Of a stretch of DNA of 64,000 bases, positions 1-7,890 are shown piece by piece. Every line of letters begins with the position of its first letter. Within the stretch, counting starts at the first letter, position 1. The notes under the pieces are model-generated. The model worked only from the letters and a program-made list of their open reading frames with translations, was not told the DNA's origin and did not search any database. The translations under genes and the position numbers were made by a program. Origin of the DNA: Rhodoferax sp. (GTDB lineage Bacteria; Pseudomonadota; Gammaproteobacteria; Burkholderiales; Burkholderiaceae_C); contig NZ_JANXMU010000052.1 in the NCBI RefSeq assembly GCF_025354435.1, positions 1 to 64,000 on the forward strand, in the 5' to 3' direction.

Positions 1-49
1 TTTTACAGGCCCCGGTAATCGCTGGTTTTTGGCCGCTACGACCAGCGGC

Positions 50-55
50 TACAAT
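50..55 (+). promoter_or_regulatory. candidate -10 box of tRNA-Arg promoter
   Basis: TACAAT lies 10 bases before the mature 5' end of the tRNA, a suitable place for a sigma-70 -10 element. The matching -35 region is only T-rich (around 27-32) and a poor match, so this rests on position and the one hexamer. Confidence 0.4.
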
Positions 56-65
56 CGCTCACGTT

Positions 66-141
66 GCGGCTGTAGCTCAGTGGATAGAGTATTGGCCTCC
101 GAAGCCAAGGGTCGTGGGTTCGATCCCCGCCAGCCGCACCA
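66..141 (+). tRNA. tRNA-Arg (anticodon CCG)
   Basis: A 76-base cloverleaf with the 3' CCA encoded. The 7-bp acceptor stem pairs GCGGCTG with CAGCCGC, and the D arm (TAGCTCAG) and T arm (GTTCGATCC) are standard. The anticodon stem TTGGC/GCCAA holds loop CTCCGAA, so the anticodon is CCG, reading CGG arginine codons. The gene downstream is of a family named site-specific recombinase, but no duplicated tRNA 3' end or integrase suggests an integration site. Confidence 0.95.
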
Positions 142-143
142 TC

Positions 144-173
144 TTCTCTAGAATAAGCATTTACCCTAGAGAA
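144..173 (+). other. hairpin between tRNA-Arg and the Gcr-like gene
   Basis: TTCTCTAG (144-151) is the exact reverse complement of CTAGAGAA (166-173), giving an 8-bp stem with a 14-base loop. No T-tract follows, so it is not a classical terminator. It may help tRNA 3' processing or affect translation of the gene starting at 185. Confidence 0.4.
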
Positions 174-184
174 CACCCATCGCA

Positions 185-2167
185 TTGACCACACACACTC
201 TCACCTCGCTACTTGATACGCTAGATGCCGACGCGCCCCTGGCGCAGCGCCATTTGTGGCTGATTGGCCTGCTGGACTGGATCCGTGGCGACAACCGCGC
301 GCCGGACGACGCGGTCAGCCGGGTGCAGCGGTTTCTGGGTGCAGTGGAGGCCCGGCTCGAACTGCAGGTGCGTCTGCGCACCTGGTGGAAGGTGCTGGCC
401 GACACGGTGGACAGCACCATGGTCTTGTCCGACTACGGTTTTTCACCCCGCACGGCGTTTTTCAGCGAACTGGGTTATCGGCTGCGCTGCAAGATACTGC
501 CCAGCACACCCGAAACCACCGACGCGGCCGAACTTTTCAGCTTGGTGCTGCCCAATACGCTGGATGCGGCCTGGCTGGCGGCGCTGGATGCGGCCACCCT
601 GGCGCGCATCGGCGATTTGCTGTCGTCCCCTTCGCGCACCCCCGGCATCACGCTGTGGCAAGACGAGCTGCTGCAGGCCATCACCTTTTGCAGCAACCAG
701 ATCATGGCCACCGGGGTGGCATCGGAGTTGCGCCTGCGCATGAGCGCCGCCGCCCGGCACGACGAACCGTTCAACAGCCTGTCGGCCGAGGTGGATGCCC
801 TGCGCCGGGCTTTCATTGCCACGCCGCGCGAGCTGCCCGAACTGGAGGCCGCCGCCCAGCGCCTGCGCGAGCGGCTGGAGCTGTGCCGCCAGGCGGCGGC
901 CAGTGTGTACCCGCACCTGAACGACCACGGCATCTCGGTCAATCTGGTCTTTATGCTGCGCCAGTTGCGCGAACGCTTGCTGCGGGTGCGCGATCTGATG
1001 GACTGCTTGCTGTCGCCCACGCCCGATGCCAGCGCCAGCCGACTGGTGGTGCGCCTAGCCTATGCCGGGCAGGAGCGCCGCAGCCTGCGCGCGCTGGTGC
1101 GTGGCAACGCCTCGATGCTGGCCGCCAAGGTGACCGAGCGCAGCGCCGAAACTGGCGAGCACTACATCACCCGCGACCGCAGCGAGTACCGCGGCATGCT
1201 GGTCAAGGCCGCCGGTGGCGGTGCGGCCACGTCGCTGACCACCTTGCTGAAGTTTTTGATCGGCGCGGTGGGCCTGACGGCCTTTTGGGCGGGCATGTGG
1301 TCGGGCGTGATGTACGCCGCCAGCTTCGTGATGATCCAGCTGCTGCACTGGACGCTGGCCACCAAGCAACCGGCCATGACCGCCCCCGCCATGGCGGCCA
1401 AACTCAAAGACCTGGGCAATAGCCGGGCGATTGAAGAGTTTGTCGATGAAGTCACCCACCTGGTGCGCTCGCAGGTGGCGGCGGTGCTGGGCAATGTAGG
1501 CATGGTGACCCCCTGCGTGCTGCTGATCAGCTTTGCCATGTTCTGGGTCGGCGGCAAACACATGGTCAGCCGGGTCGAGGCCGACCATGTGTTCCAGACC
1601 CTGAGCCTGCTCAGCCCCAGCACCTTGTTGTTTGCGGCCTTTACCGGGGTGCTGCTGTTTGTAGCCAGCCTGATTGCGGGAGCGGTGGAAAACTGGTTTG
1701 TGCTGCACCAGCTGGATTCGGCCCTGCGTTACAACCCGCGTATCACCCGCGTGCTGGGTGTACCGCGCGCCGACCGCTGGGCGCGCTTCATGCGCGAGCA
1801 TATTTCGGGCTTTGCGTCGAACATTTCCCTGGGTTTCATGCTTGGGTTGCTACCACCGGTGCTGGCCTTTGTGGGCCTGGGGCTGGAGGCCCGCCACGTC
1901 ACCCTGTCCACTGGCCAGTTGGCGGCGGCGGCGGCGGCGTATGGCAACCTGGTGTGGAAGATGCCGGTGTTTTGGTGGTGTGTGGCGGCGATTCCGCTGA
2001 TCGGCGTGCTGAACCTGACGGTCAGCTTCTTCTTGGCGCTGCAACTGGCCCTGGGGGCGCACAGCGTGACCGGGCTGGACCGCCAGCGTCTGCGTTACGC
2101 CGTGCTGCGCCGCCTGCGCCAGCACCCGTTGAGCTTTGTTTGGCCTCGCGCGCGAAAATCTGAATGA
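185..2167 (+). CDS. Gcr / 'site-specific recombinase' family polytopic membrane protein
   Basis: 660-residue protein of the family that databases call site-specific recombinase (Gcr, named after a neisserial gene). The N-terminal ~350 residues are soluble and Leu/Arg-rich. The C-terminal half has about six hydrophobic segments, for example FWAGMWSGVMYAASFVMIQL, the stretch after GMVTPCVLL, LLFAAFTGVLLFVASLIAG and the stretch after VFWWCVAAIPL. I see no serine- or tyrosine-recombinase catalytic motif, so a membrane role is more plausible than recombination. The start is TTG; no ATG gives the same N-terminus and only a weak GAGAA precedes it. The gene ends just before a repeat B copy and faces rsmI. 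The family is clear, the function unknown. Confidence 0.8.
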   Translation: MTTHTLTSLLDTLDADAPLAQRHLWLIGLLDWIRGDNRAPDDAVSRVQRFLGAVEARLELQVRLRTWWKVLADTVDSTMVLSDYGFSPRTAFFSELGYRLRCKILPSTPETTDAAELFSLVLPNTLDAAWLAALDAATLARIGDLLSSPSRTPGITLWQDELLQAITFCSNQIMATGVASELRLRMSAAARHDEPFNSLSAEVDALRRAFIATPRELPELEAAAQRLRERLELCRQAAASVYPHLNDHGISVNLVFMLRQLRERLLRVRDLMDCLLSPTPDASASRLVVRLAYAGQERRSLRALVRGNASMLAAKVTERSAETGEHYITRDRSEYRGMLVKAAGGGAATSLTTLLKFLIGAVGLTAFWAGMWSGVMYAASFVMIQLLHWTLATKQPAMTAPAMAAKLKDLGNSRAIEEFVDEVTHLVRSQVAAVLGNVGMVTPCVLLISFAMFWVGGKHMVSRVEADHVFQTLSLLSPSTLLFAAFTGVLLFVASLIAGAVENWFVLHQLDSALRYNPRITRVLGVPRADRWARFMREHISGFASNISLGFMLGLLPPVLAFVGLGLEARHVTLSTGQLAAAAAAYGNLVWKMPVFWWCVAAIPLIGVLNLTVSFFLALQLALGAHSVTGLDRQRLRYAVLRRLRQHPLSFVWPRARKSE

Positions 2168-2170
2168 AAC

Positions 2171-2216
2171 AGGCCGCTAGCGCAGATTCTGCCTACGCTA
2201 GTAGCTATGAATTCAG
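2171..2216 (+). repeat. repeat B copy 1
   Basis: Short palindromic element with the family hallmarks GGCCGCTAGCGC and CGCTAGTAGCTAT. It fills the gap between two convergent genes, and its last bases form the TGA stop of rsmI (2213-2215). Confidence 0.75.
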
Positions 2217-3127
2217 GAGTCTTCGTCGGATTCGGGCTTCAAAGCCAGTGCGGCGCTGTACAGGCCTCTGCGCGGCTGGCCGGTGATGTCGGCACAGAGT
2301 TGCACCGCGGTTTTCAGTGGCAGCTCGGCCAGCAGCAGCTTTAGCACCCGCAGGTCTTGCGTCGGGGCCTCGGTGGGCGGGGCAGGGTGCACCACCAGTA
2401 CAAATTCTCCCCGCGTGCGCGACGACTGGGCGGCCAGCCAGGCTGCCAGATCCTGCGCGGCCACGGTGGCGATTTCTTCAAACTGCTTGCTGATCTCGCG
2501 CGCCACCGTCACTGGGCGTGGACCCAGGCAGGCCAGGCTGCGGGCCAGTGCCTCGATGCGGTGCGGGGCTTCCAGCAGCACCACGGCGCGCGGTTCGGCC
2601 AGCAGCGCCAGGGCAGCGTTGTCGCGCTCGGTAGCCTTGCTGGGCAAAAAGCCGATGAATACAAAACCCGTGTCTTGCACGATGCCGGCCGCACTTAGCG
2701 CCGCGGTGATGCTGCTGGCGCCGGGCAGCGGCACTACCGCAATGCCCACGGCGCGCGCGGCGGCCACCACCCGCGCGCCGGGGTCGCTGATGGCCGGGGT
2801 GCCCGCGTCGCTGGCGTAGGCGATGCGCTCGCCCTGTTGCAGCCGCCGCACCACGTTTTGTGCGGCTTCGGTTTCGTTGTGTTGGTGCACCGCCAGTAGT
2901 TGTGCGCTGGACTTGTCGATGCCGTAGGCGCGCAGTAGAGCCTGGGTGTGGCGCGTGTCCTCGCAGGCGATGGCATCTACCAAACCCAGCACGTGCAGGG
3001 CCCGCAGGCTGATGTCGCACAGATTGCCGATGGGCGTGGCTACGATGTACAGCGTGCCCGCTGGATAATGCTGCGAAGCGGCTGCCTCCTGGGCGGCTTT
3101 CAAGGCGGAAGCAAAAGAAGCGCTCAA
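2213..3127 (-). CDS. rsmI: 16S rRNA (cytidine(1402)-2'-O)-methyltransferase RsmI
   Basis: 304-residue SAM-dependent methyltransferase that 2'-O-methylates C1402 in the decoding centre of 16S rRNA. The N-terminal tetrapyrrole-methylase-type domain shows LYIVATPIGNLCDI and the EDTRHT motif, with the GTPAISDPG loop further on. Length fits the family. The start is TTG, supported by GAGGA 7 bases upstream; no ATG is available. The start codon shares one base with the start codon of the divergent yraN. The neighbourhood rsmI-yraN-diaA-dolP matches E. coli except that lpoA is absent. Confidence 0.93.
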   Translation of the reverse strand: MSASFASALKAAQEAAASQHYPAGTLYIVATPIGNLCDISLRALHVLGLVDAIACEDTRHTQALLRAYGIDKSSAQLLAVHQHNETEAAQNVVRRLQQGERIAYASDAGTPAISDPGARVVAAARAVGIAVVPLPGASSITAALSAAGIVQDTGFVFIGFLPSKATERDNAALALLAEPRAVVLLEAPHRIEALARSLACLGPRPVTVAREISKQFEEIATVAAQDLAAWLAAQSSRTRGEFVLVVHPAPPTEAPTQDLRVLKLLLAELPLKTAVQLCADITGQPRRGLYSAALALKPESDEDS

Positions 3128-3519
3128 TGGATTTCCTCAAAAAAATCGGGTTGGCCGCGCCGGGCACCACCAAACAGACGGGTGATGCGGCCGAAGACCG
3201 GGCGCTGGCGCATTTGCAGGCCCAGGGCCTGCGTCTGCTGGAGCGCAATTATCGGACCCCTGGGCGCGGTGGCGGCGAAATTGACCTGGTGATGCGCGCG
3301 CCCGACGGCACGGTGGTGTTTGTGGAGGTGCGCCAGCGGGCTACGGCGGCCTTTGGCGGCGCGGCGGCCAGCATCAGTGTCACCAAGCAAAAGCGTATCG
3401 TATTTGCTGCCCGCAACTACCTGATGCGCCTGCGTACCCCGCCGCCGTGCCGGTTTGACGTGGTGCTGATCGAGTACGCAGGCATCCAGTGGCTGCAAGC
3501 CGCCTTTGATGCCAGTTAA
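3127..3519 (+). CDS. yraN: YraN/UPF0102 family endonuclease-fold protein
   Basis: 130-residue protein of the YraN family, small proteins with a restriction-endonuclease-like (Holliday-junction-resolvase-like) fold and no firmly established role. The core motif is visible: GRGGGEIDLV at residues 47-56, then VFVEVRQR, giving the E-x-D ... E-x-[KRQ] pattern with E51, D53 and E67. The ATG at 3127 overlaps the rsmI TTG by one base on the other strand, and AAAGAAG lies just upstream. diaA follows on the same strand after a ~165-base gap holding a repeat A copy. Confidence 0.88.
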   Translation: MDFLKKIGLAAPGTTKQTGDAAEDRALAHLQAQGLRLLERNYRTPGRGGGEIDLVMRAPDGTVVFVEVRQRATAAFGGAAASISVTKQKRIVFAARNYLMRLRTPPPCRFDVVLIEYAGIQWLQAAFDAS

Positions 3520-3526
3520 CTCAGCA

Positions 3527-3627
3527 CACCCCCAGGCTTCAGTGCTATGCATCTTTCTCCAACCCCCTTGCAGGGGGCAACACCAGTAGCCTGGCAAAGC
3601 CAGTTCTGCGGTGTTTCTGGAGGAGGC
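3527..3627 (+). repeat. repeat A copy 1
   Basis: About 100 bases between yraN and diaA that recur, diverged, at 54708-54812 and inverted at 5967-6069. Shared blocks are CCCCCAGGCTT at the start, CCTTGCAGGGGGC in the middle, then GCCTGGCAAAGCCAGTTCTG and GGTGTTTCTGG near the end. Several blocks are self-complementary, so the RNA could fold. No open reading frame crosses it convincingly. Confidence 0.75.
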
Positions 3628-3685
3628 GAAGTCACCCGTTTTCATTTACATACTGCGTTACATGGCGCGGGTATCATTCCGCACC

Positions 3686-4285
3686 ATGATTGAACAACGC
3701 ATTCAGCAACATTTCATTGACAGCGCCGACCTGAAGTACCAGTCGGCGCAGCCACTCAGCAAACCCATCGCAGCGGGCATCCAGGCCATGCTGGCGGCTG
3801 TGACCAGCGGCGGCAAAGTGCTGGCCTGCGGTAACGGCGGCTCGGCGGCCGATGCGCAGCACTTTGCGGCCGAGTTTGTGGGCCGTTTCGAGCGCGAGCG
3901 GCCTGAGCTGGGTGCAATTGCGCTTACCACCGACAGCTCCATCATCACCGCCATCGGCAACGACTACAACTTTGACGTGATCTTCGCGAAGCAGGTGCGT
4001 GCCCTGGGCCAGCCCGGCGACGTGCTGCTGGCCATCACCACCAGCGGCAATTCGGCCAACATATTGCTGGCCATCGAAGCCGCCCACGAACGTGAGATGA
4101 CCGTGGTGGCCATGACCGGCAAGGGCGGCGGCAAGATGGGGGCGGCGCTGCGCGAGACCGACGTGCATATCTGTGTGCCGCATGACCGCACCGCGCGTAT
4201 CCAGGAGGTCCATTTGCTGGTACTGCACTGCTTGTGCGACGGCGTAGATTCTCAGTTGCTGGGCGACATCGAGCCCTCGCTTTAA
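3686..4285 (+). CDS. diaA: SIS-domain protein DiaA/GmhA-type (phosphoheptose isomerase family)
   Basis: 199-residue single SIS-domain protein. The sugar-phosphate-binding signature [17 protein letters not shown] is at about residues 48-64, and [10 protein letters not shown] follows. Sequence alone fits either sedoheptulose-7-phosphate isomerase (GmhA) or DiaA, the DnaA-binding factor that promotes timely replication initiation. The neighbours yraN and dolP, as in E. coli, favour DiaA. I start at the ATG at 3686 (MIEQRI), which aligns with family N-termini; an upstream start at 3611 would add residues encoded by repeat A. Confidence 0.85.
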   Translation: MIEQRIQQHFIDSADLKYQSAQPLSKPIAAGIQAMLAAVTSGGKVLACGNGGSAADAQHFAAEFVGRFERERPELGAIALTTDSSIITAIGNDYNFDVIFAKQVRALGQPGDVLLAITTSGNSANILLAIEAAHEREMTVVAMTGKGGGKMGAALRETDVHICVPHDRTARIQEVHLLVLHCLCDGVDSQLLGDIEPSL

Positions 4286-4301
4286 TTTTTTGAAAGACTC
4301 C

Positions 4302-4940
4302 ATGCACCGTTTTCTCCTGACCGCTGCGGCGGCTGTTGTTCTGGGCTCCAGCTTGTCTGCCTGCGTACCTTTGGTGATTGGCGGCGCGGCCATGGGGGGT
4401 GCCTTTGTGGCCACCGACCGGCGTACCTCCGGAGCCCAGTTGGAAGACGAAGGCATTGAGTTGCGCGCCAACAACCGCATCGGCCAAAGCCTGAGCGAAA
4501 ACGCCCATGTCAACGTCACCAGCTACAACCGCCAGGTGTTGTTGACCGGCGAAGTGCCCACCGCTGCCGACCAGCAAAAGCTGCAAGAGCTGGTGCTGAA
4601 GGTGGAGAACGTGCGCTCTGTGGTCAACGAAGTGGGCGTGCTGGGCGCATCCTCGCTGACGCAGCGCTCGTCGGACACGCTGATTACCGGCAAGGTCAAA
4701 GCCACGCTGGTGGACGCGAAGGACGTGCAGTCCAACACCTTCAAGGTCATCACCGAACGCGGTGTGGTCTACCTGATGGGCCGCGTTTCGCTGCGCGAAG
4801 CCAATCGCGCTACCGATCTGGCCCGCAGCATCAGCGGCGTGCAAAAAGTGGTGCGGGTGTTTGACATCTTGACCGAAGAAGAGCTGCAAGGCCTGAGCCC
4901 CAAGGCGGCACCCGTCAGCACGGCGGCCCCGGTCAATTAA
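4302..4940 (+). CDS. dolP: outer-membrane BON-domain lipoprotein DolP (YraP)
   Basis: 212-residue lipoprotein with a hydrophobic signal ending in the lipobox LSAC (Cys18-20 region), so it should be lipidated and exported. Two BON domains follow: one around VNVTSYNRQVLLTGEVPTA and one around GVVYLMGRVSLREANRA. In E. coli DolP supports outer-membrane integrity and septal cell-wall splitting. The start at 4302 places the signal peptide correctly; an in-frame TTG at 4290 adds four residues. It follows diaA by 16 bases and ends at a strong terminator. Confidence 0.9.
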   Translation: MHRFLLTAAAAVVLGSSLSACVPLVIGGAAMGGAFVATDRRTSGAQLEDEGIELRANNRIGQSLSENAHVNVTSYNRQVLLTGEVPTAADQQKLQELVLKVENVRSVVNEVGVLGASSLTQRSSDTLITGKVKATLVDAKDVQSNTFKVITERGVVYLMGRVSLREANRATDLARSISGVQKVVRVFDILTEEELQGLSPKAAPVSTAAPVN

Positions 4941-4955
4941 AAACACCAGTCTACT

Positions 4956-5008
4956 AAACAACAACGCCCGCCAAGGCATCCGAGATGCCTTGGCGGGCGT
5001 TGTTGTTT
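4956..5008. terminator. bidirectional terminator between dolP and the dehydrogenase gene
   Basis: Perfect 25-bp inverted repeat (4956-4980 with 4984-5008) around a 3-base CGA loop. The arms begin and end in A/T-rich tracts, so it works as an intrinsic terminator on both strands. It sits between two convergent genes. Confidence 0.88.
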
Positions 5009-5017
5009 GGATGGTGC

Positions 5018-5932
5018 TTACTTGAGTCTTTTGATCAAGCTGGAGGTGTCCCAGCGCTGGCCGCCCATCTTCTGCACGTCGGCATAAAACTGGTCCACCA
5101 GGGCGGTAACGGGCAGGCGTGCACCGTTGCGCTTGGCCTCGTCCAGCACCAGGCCCAGGTCTTTGCGCATCCAGTCCACTGCGAAGCCGAATTCAAACTG
5201 GTCGGCCACCATGGTTTTGCCGCGGTTGTCCATTTGCCAGCTTTGGGCTGCGCCCTTGCCAATGACTTCCAGCACCTGCACCATGTCCAGGCCCGCATGC
5301 TGGCCAAAGGCCACGGCCTCGCTCAGACCCTGCACCAGGCCAGCGATACAAATCTGGTTCACCATCTTGGCCAACTGGCCCGCGCCACTATCGCCCACCC
5401 GGGTGCAGGCACGCGAAAACGCCATAGCCGTAGGGGCGATGGCATCAAAAGCTGCGGGGTCGCCGCCGCACATCACCGTCAACAAGCCGTTCTGGGCACC
5501 TGCCTGGCCGCCAGACACCGGCGCGTCGATGAAGCGCAGGCCCAGGGTGCGGGCAGCACCGTCGAGTTCGCGCGCCACTTCGGCCGAGGCGGTGGTGTGG
5601 TCCACAAAAATCGCGCCCGGCTCCATGCCCGCAAAAGCCCCGTCGGCCCCCAGCGTGACGGATCGCAGATCCGCATCGTTGCCCACGCAGCAAAAAACGA
5701 TGTCCGCCCCCTGCGCAGCCAGGCGCGGAGTTTCAGCATGTTTTGGGGCTCTAGCGCTGGCGTACTCTTCACAGAATGCTATTGATTTAGTAGTGGTTCG
5801 GTTATAGACAATCACCGAGTGCCCTGCCAGCGCCAAGTGCGCCGCCATCGGATACCCCATGACCCCCAAGCCCAGAAAGGCGACTTTTTTGGAAGGAACT
5901 GAAGCGTAGGTTTTAGGATTGGTACTAGGCAT
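5018..5932 (-). CDS. NAD(P)-dependent beta-hydroxyacid dehydrogenase (tartronate semialdehyde reductase / 3-hydroxyisobutyrate dehydrogenase family)
   Basis: 304-residue oxidoreductase. The N-terminal Rossmann motif is FLGLGVMGYPMA, the substrate-binding signature is IDAPVSGGQAGA, and the catalytic Lys lies in GAGQLAKMVNQ. It would oxidise or reduce a 3-hydroxyacid; tartronate semialdehyde and 3-hydroxyisobutyrate are both possible and I cannot choose. The ATG at 5932 is used; a TTG at 5941 is less likely. Codons ~47-64 (TTTKSIAFCEEYASARAPKH) coincide with an in-frame repeat B copy in a surface-loop region after the second beta strand. It is flanked by the shared terminator and a repeat A copy. 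Confidence 0.85.
   Translation of the reverse strand: MPSTNPKTYASVPSKKVAFLGLGVMGYPMAAHLALAGHSVIVYNRTTTKSIAFCEEYASARAPKHAETPRLAAQGADIVFCCVGNDADLRSVTLGADGAFAGMEPGAIFVDHTTASAEVARELDGAARTLGLRFIDAPVSGGQAGAQNGLLTVMCGGDPAAFDAIAPTAMAFSRACTRVGDSGAGQLAKMVNQICIAGLVQGLSEAVAFGQHAGLDMVQVLEVIGKGAAQSWQMDNRGKTMVADQFEFGFAVDWMRKDLGLVLDEAKRNGARLPVTALVDQFYADVQKMGGQRWDTSSLIKRLK
5741..5793 (+). repeat. repeat B copy 2, inside the dehydrogenase gene
   Basis: TTTTGGGGCTCTAGCGC at one end and GCTATTGATTTAGTAG at the other match the family consensus. It is read in frame on the minus strand as codons ~47-64 of the dehydrogenase without disrupting it. Confidence 0.7.
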
Positions 5933-5966
5933 ATAAATCAATGGATGGAACTAAAAGGACAGAACT

Positions 5967-6069
5967 TACCCCTTCCAGAAACACCGCAGAACTGGCTTTG
6001 CCAGGCTGCGGTGTTGCCCCCCGCAAGGAGGTTGGCCAAAGACGCGAAGCGCTGCAGCCTGGGGGGAGC
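5967..6069 (-). repeat. repeat A copy 2 (inverted)
   Basis: Reverse complement of the element at 3527-3627: CCAGAAACACCGCAGAACTG and GGCTTTGCCAGGCTGC match block for block, ending in CAGCCTGGGGGG. It lies between the dehydrogenase gene and pilU, directly against the pilU stop codon. Confidence 0.75.
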
Positions 6070-7206
6070 CTAAACGATCGCGAAATGCTCGGTGCCAGCA
6101 GCTAAATCTTGTGTTTTAGCGCGCTTGCTGTTGAGCTTGATCTGCAATCGCAGGTCGTTGAGCGAATCGGCGTGGCGCAGGGCATCTTCGTAACTGATGA
6201 GCTGGCTCTCGTAGGCATCAAACAGGGCCTGGTCAAAGGTCTGCATGCCCAGGTTGCGGCTCTTCTTCATGATCTCTTTGATCTCGGTGACCTCGCCCTT
6301 GAAAATCAGGTCGGAGATCAGCGGGGTATTGAGCAAAATCTCGACCGCAGCTGTGCGGCCCTTGCCGTCCTGCCGGGGAATCAGCCGCTGCGACACCACG
6401 GCACGCAGGTTCAGCGATAAATCCATCAGCAACTGGGCCCGGCGCTCTTCGGGGAAGAAGTTCAGGATGCGGTCCAGCGCCTGGTTGGCGTTGTTGGCGT
6501 GCAGCGTGGCCAGGCACAGGTGGCCGGTTTCGGCGAAGGCCACGGCGTGTTCCATGGTGGTGCGGTCGCGGATTTCGCCCATCAGGATGACATCGGGGGC
6601 TTGGCGCAGCGAATTCTTCAGGGCGACGTCCCAGCTGTCGGTGTCCAGGCCCACTTCGCGCTGGGTGACGACGCAGTTTTTATGCGCGTGCACAAACTCC
6701 ACCGGGTCTTCGATGGTGATGATGTGGCCATACGAGTTTTCGTTGCGCCAATCGACCATAGATGCCAGGGTGGTGGATTTGCCGCAACCGGTGCCGCCCA
6801 CCATGATGCACAGGCCGCGCTTGGTCATGGCCACGTCTTTCAGGATCTGCGGCATGCCCAGGCTGTCCACCGTGGGGATGCTGATCGGGATCACCCGCAG
6901 CACCATGCCCACTTTGCCCTGCTGCACGAAGGCGTTGACACGGAAACGACCAATGCCTGCTGGCGAGATCGCAAAATTGCATTCCTTGGTGCGCTCAAAC
7001 TCGGCGGCCTGCTTGTCGTTCATCACCGAGCGGGCTAGGGCCAGCGTGTGGGCGGCGGTGAGCGGCTGGGGCGAGACTTTGGTGACCTTGCCATCGACCT
7101 TGATGCCGGGCGGAAATTCAGAAGTGATAAAAAGGTCACTGCCATTGCGGCTGACCATGAGCTTCAAGAGGTCGTTGATGAACTTGCTGGCTTGGTCGCG
7201 TTCCAT
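6070..7206 (-). CDS. pilU: type IV pilus retraction ATPase PilU
   Basis: 378-residue secretion-superfamily ATPase, a PilT paralogue that assists pilus retraction in the cytoplasm. Walker A GGTGCGKST is at ~137-145 and Walker B VILMGEIRD at ~206-214; the family Asp box (IEDPVE) and His box (LATLHANNA) are present. The length and the acidic/basic tail after the ATPase core fit PilU rather than PilT. It is the last gene of a minus-strand set pilT - cNMP-binding gene - pilU. Confidence 0.95.
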   Translation of the reverse strand: MERDQASKFINDLLKLMVSRNGSDLFITSEFPPGIKVDGKVTKVSPQPLTAAHTLALARSVMNDKQAAEFERTKECNFAISPAGIGRFRVNAFVQQGKVGMVLRVIPISIPTVDSLGMPQILKDVAMTKRGLCIMVGGTGCGKSTTLASMVDWRNENSYGHIITIEDPVEFVHAHKNCVVTQREVGLDTDSWDVALKNSLRQAPDVILMGEIRDRTTMEHAVAFAETGHLCLATLHANNANQALDRILNFFPEERRAQLLMDLSLNLRAVVSQRLIPRQDGKGRTAAVEILLNTPLISDLIFKGEVTEIKEIMKKSRNLGMQTFDQALFDAYESQLISYEDALRHADSLNDLRLQIKLNSKRAKTQDLAAGTEHFAIV

Positions 7207-7217
7207 CGTGTGTGCCC

Positions 7218-7850
7218 TCAGTTTGGACGGTCGCTGAACCGCGCGCTGATGGCGCGCAGCCGCAGCGAGAGTTTGCGCGCCAGCAGAGCAATCAGACAGG
7301 CGGCCAACCGGGGGTCGGAATTCATCATGTCGTCCATCGACTCAGCGCTGAGCGCGGCGATTTCGCAGTCGTCCAGCGTAGTGCAGGCCGAAAAGCGGAT
7401 GCCGCTGTCGAGTAAGGACATTTCACCCAAGATGTCGCCTGGCTTGGTTTCGGCCAGCCGCAGGTGCTCGCCCCAGGGCTGCAGCCGGTCTACCGCGATC
7501 GTGCCTTTGAGCAGAACCACCATGAAGTTGCCGTACTCGCCTTGGCGGATGATGTCGCGCCCGCCGGGCACCAGGGCAAACTGGAAGAAGCGTTCCATGC
7601 GCTCGATGGAGGCTGGGTCGAGCTGCTCCATGTTCTTGTCTTTGCCCCACAGGGCCTGCAGAGTGCGCATGCTGCTGGCAGTGGGCAGGCGCTTGGCACC
7701 CACTTCGATGGCCCGCGCTTCCCATGGCACCAGCATCGAGGGGTCGATGTTTTGGCCATTGAACGCAGTGGTGAACAGCACAGAGTCTGGCGGAGCCGCC
7801 TCGGGTTTGGGCTCCGACTTGTGGAGTAAAAACTCCAGAATACCCTTCAT
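7218..7850 (-). CDS. cyclic-nucleotide-binding-domain protein between pilT and pilU
   Basis: 210-residue soluble protein with a C-terminal cNMP-binding (Crp-like) beta-roll: GRDIIRQGEYGNFMVVLLKG, then LAETKPGDILGEMSLLDSG, which covers the phosphate-binding cassette position. There is no DNA-binding helix-turn-helix after it, so it is probably a signalling or effector protein rather than a regulator. The ATG at 7850 (MKGILEF) is preceded by GGAG; a longer frame starting at 7928 would overlap pilT. Its place between the two retraction ATPases suggests it links a nucleotide signal to pilus retraction, which is inference. Confidence 0.85.
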   Translation of the reverse strand: MKGILEFLLHKSEPKPEAAPPDSVLFTTAFNGQNIDPSMLVPWEARAIEVGAKRLPTASSMRTLQALWGKDKNMEQLDPASIERMERFFQFALVPGGRDIIRQGEYGNFMVVLLKGTIAVDRLQPWGEHLRLAETKPGDILGEMSLLDSGIRFSACTTLDDCEIAALSAESMDDMMNSDPRLAACLIALLARKLSLRLRAISARFSDRPN

Positions 7851-7890
7851 GGGGTGCTCCAATCGTGGTGGGTCAGGTGCATCTGGAGAG

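Noticed and set aside
66-185. tRNA-Arg as an integration site with the downstream 'recombinase' as integrase
   Set aside because: No duplicated tRNA 3' end, no tyrosine or serine recombinase motifs, and the following genes are ordinary core genes.
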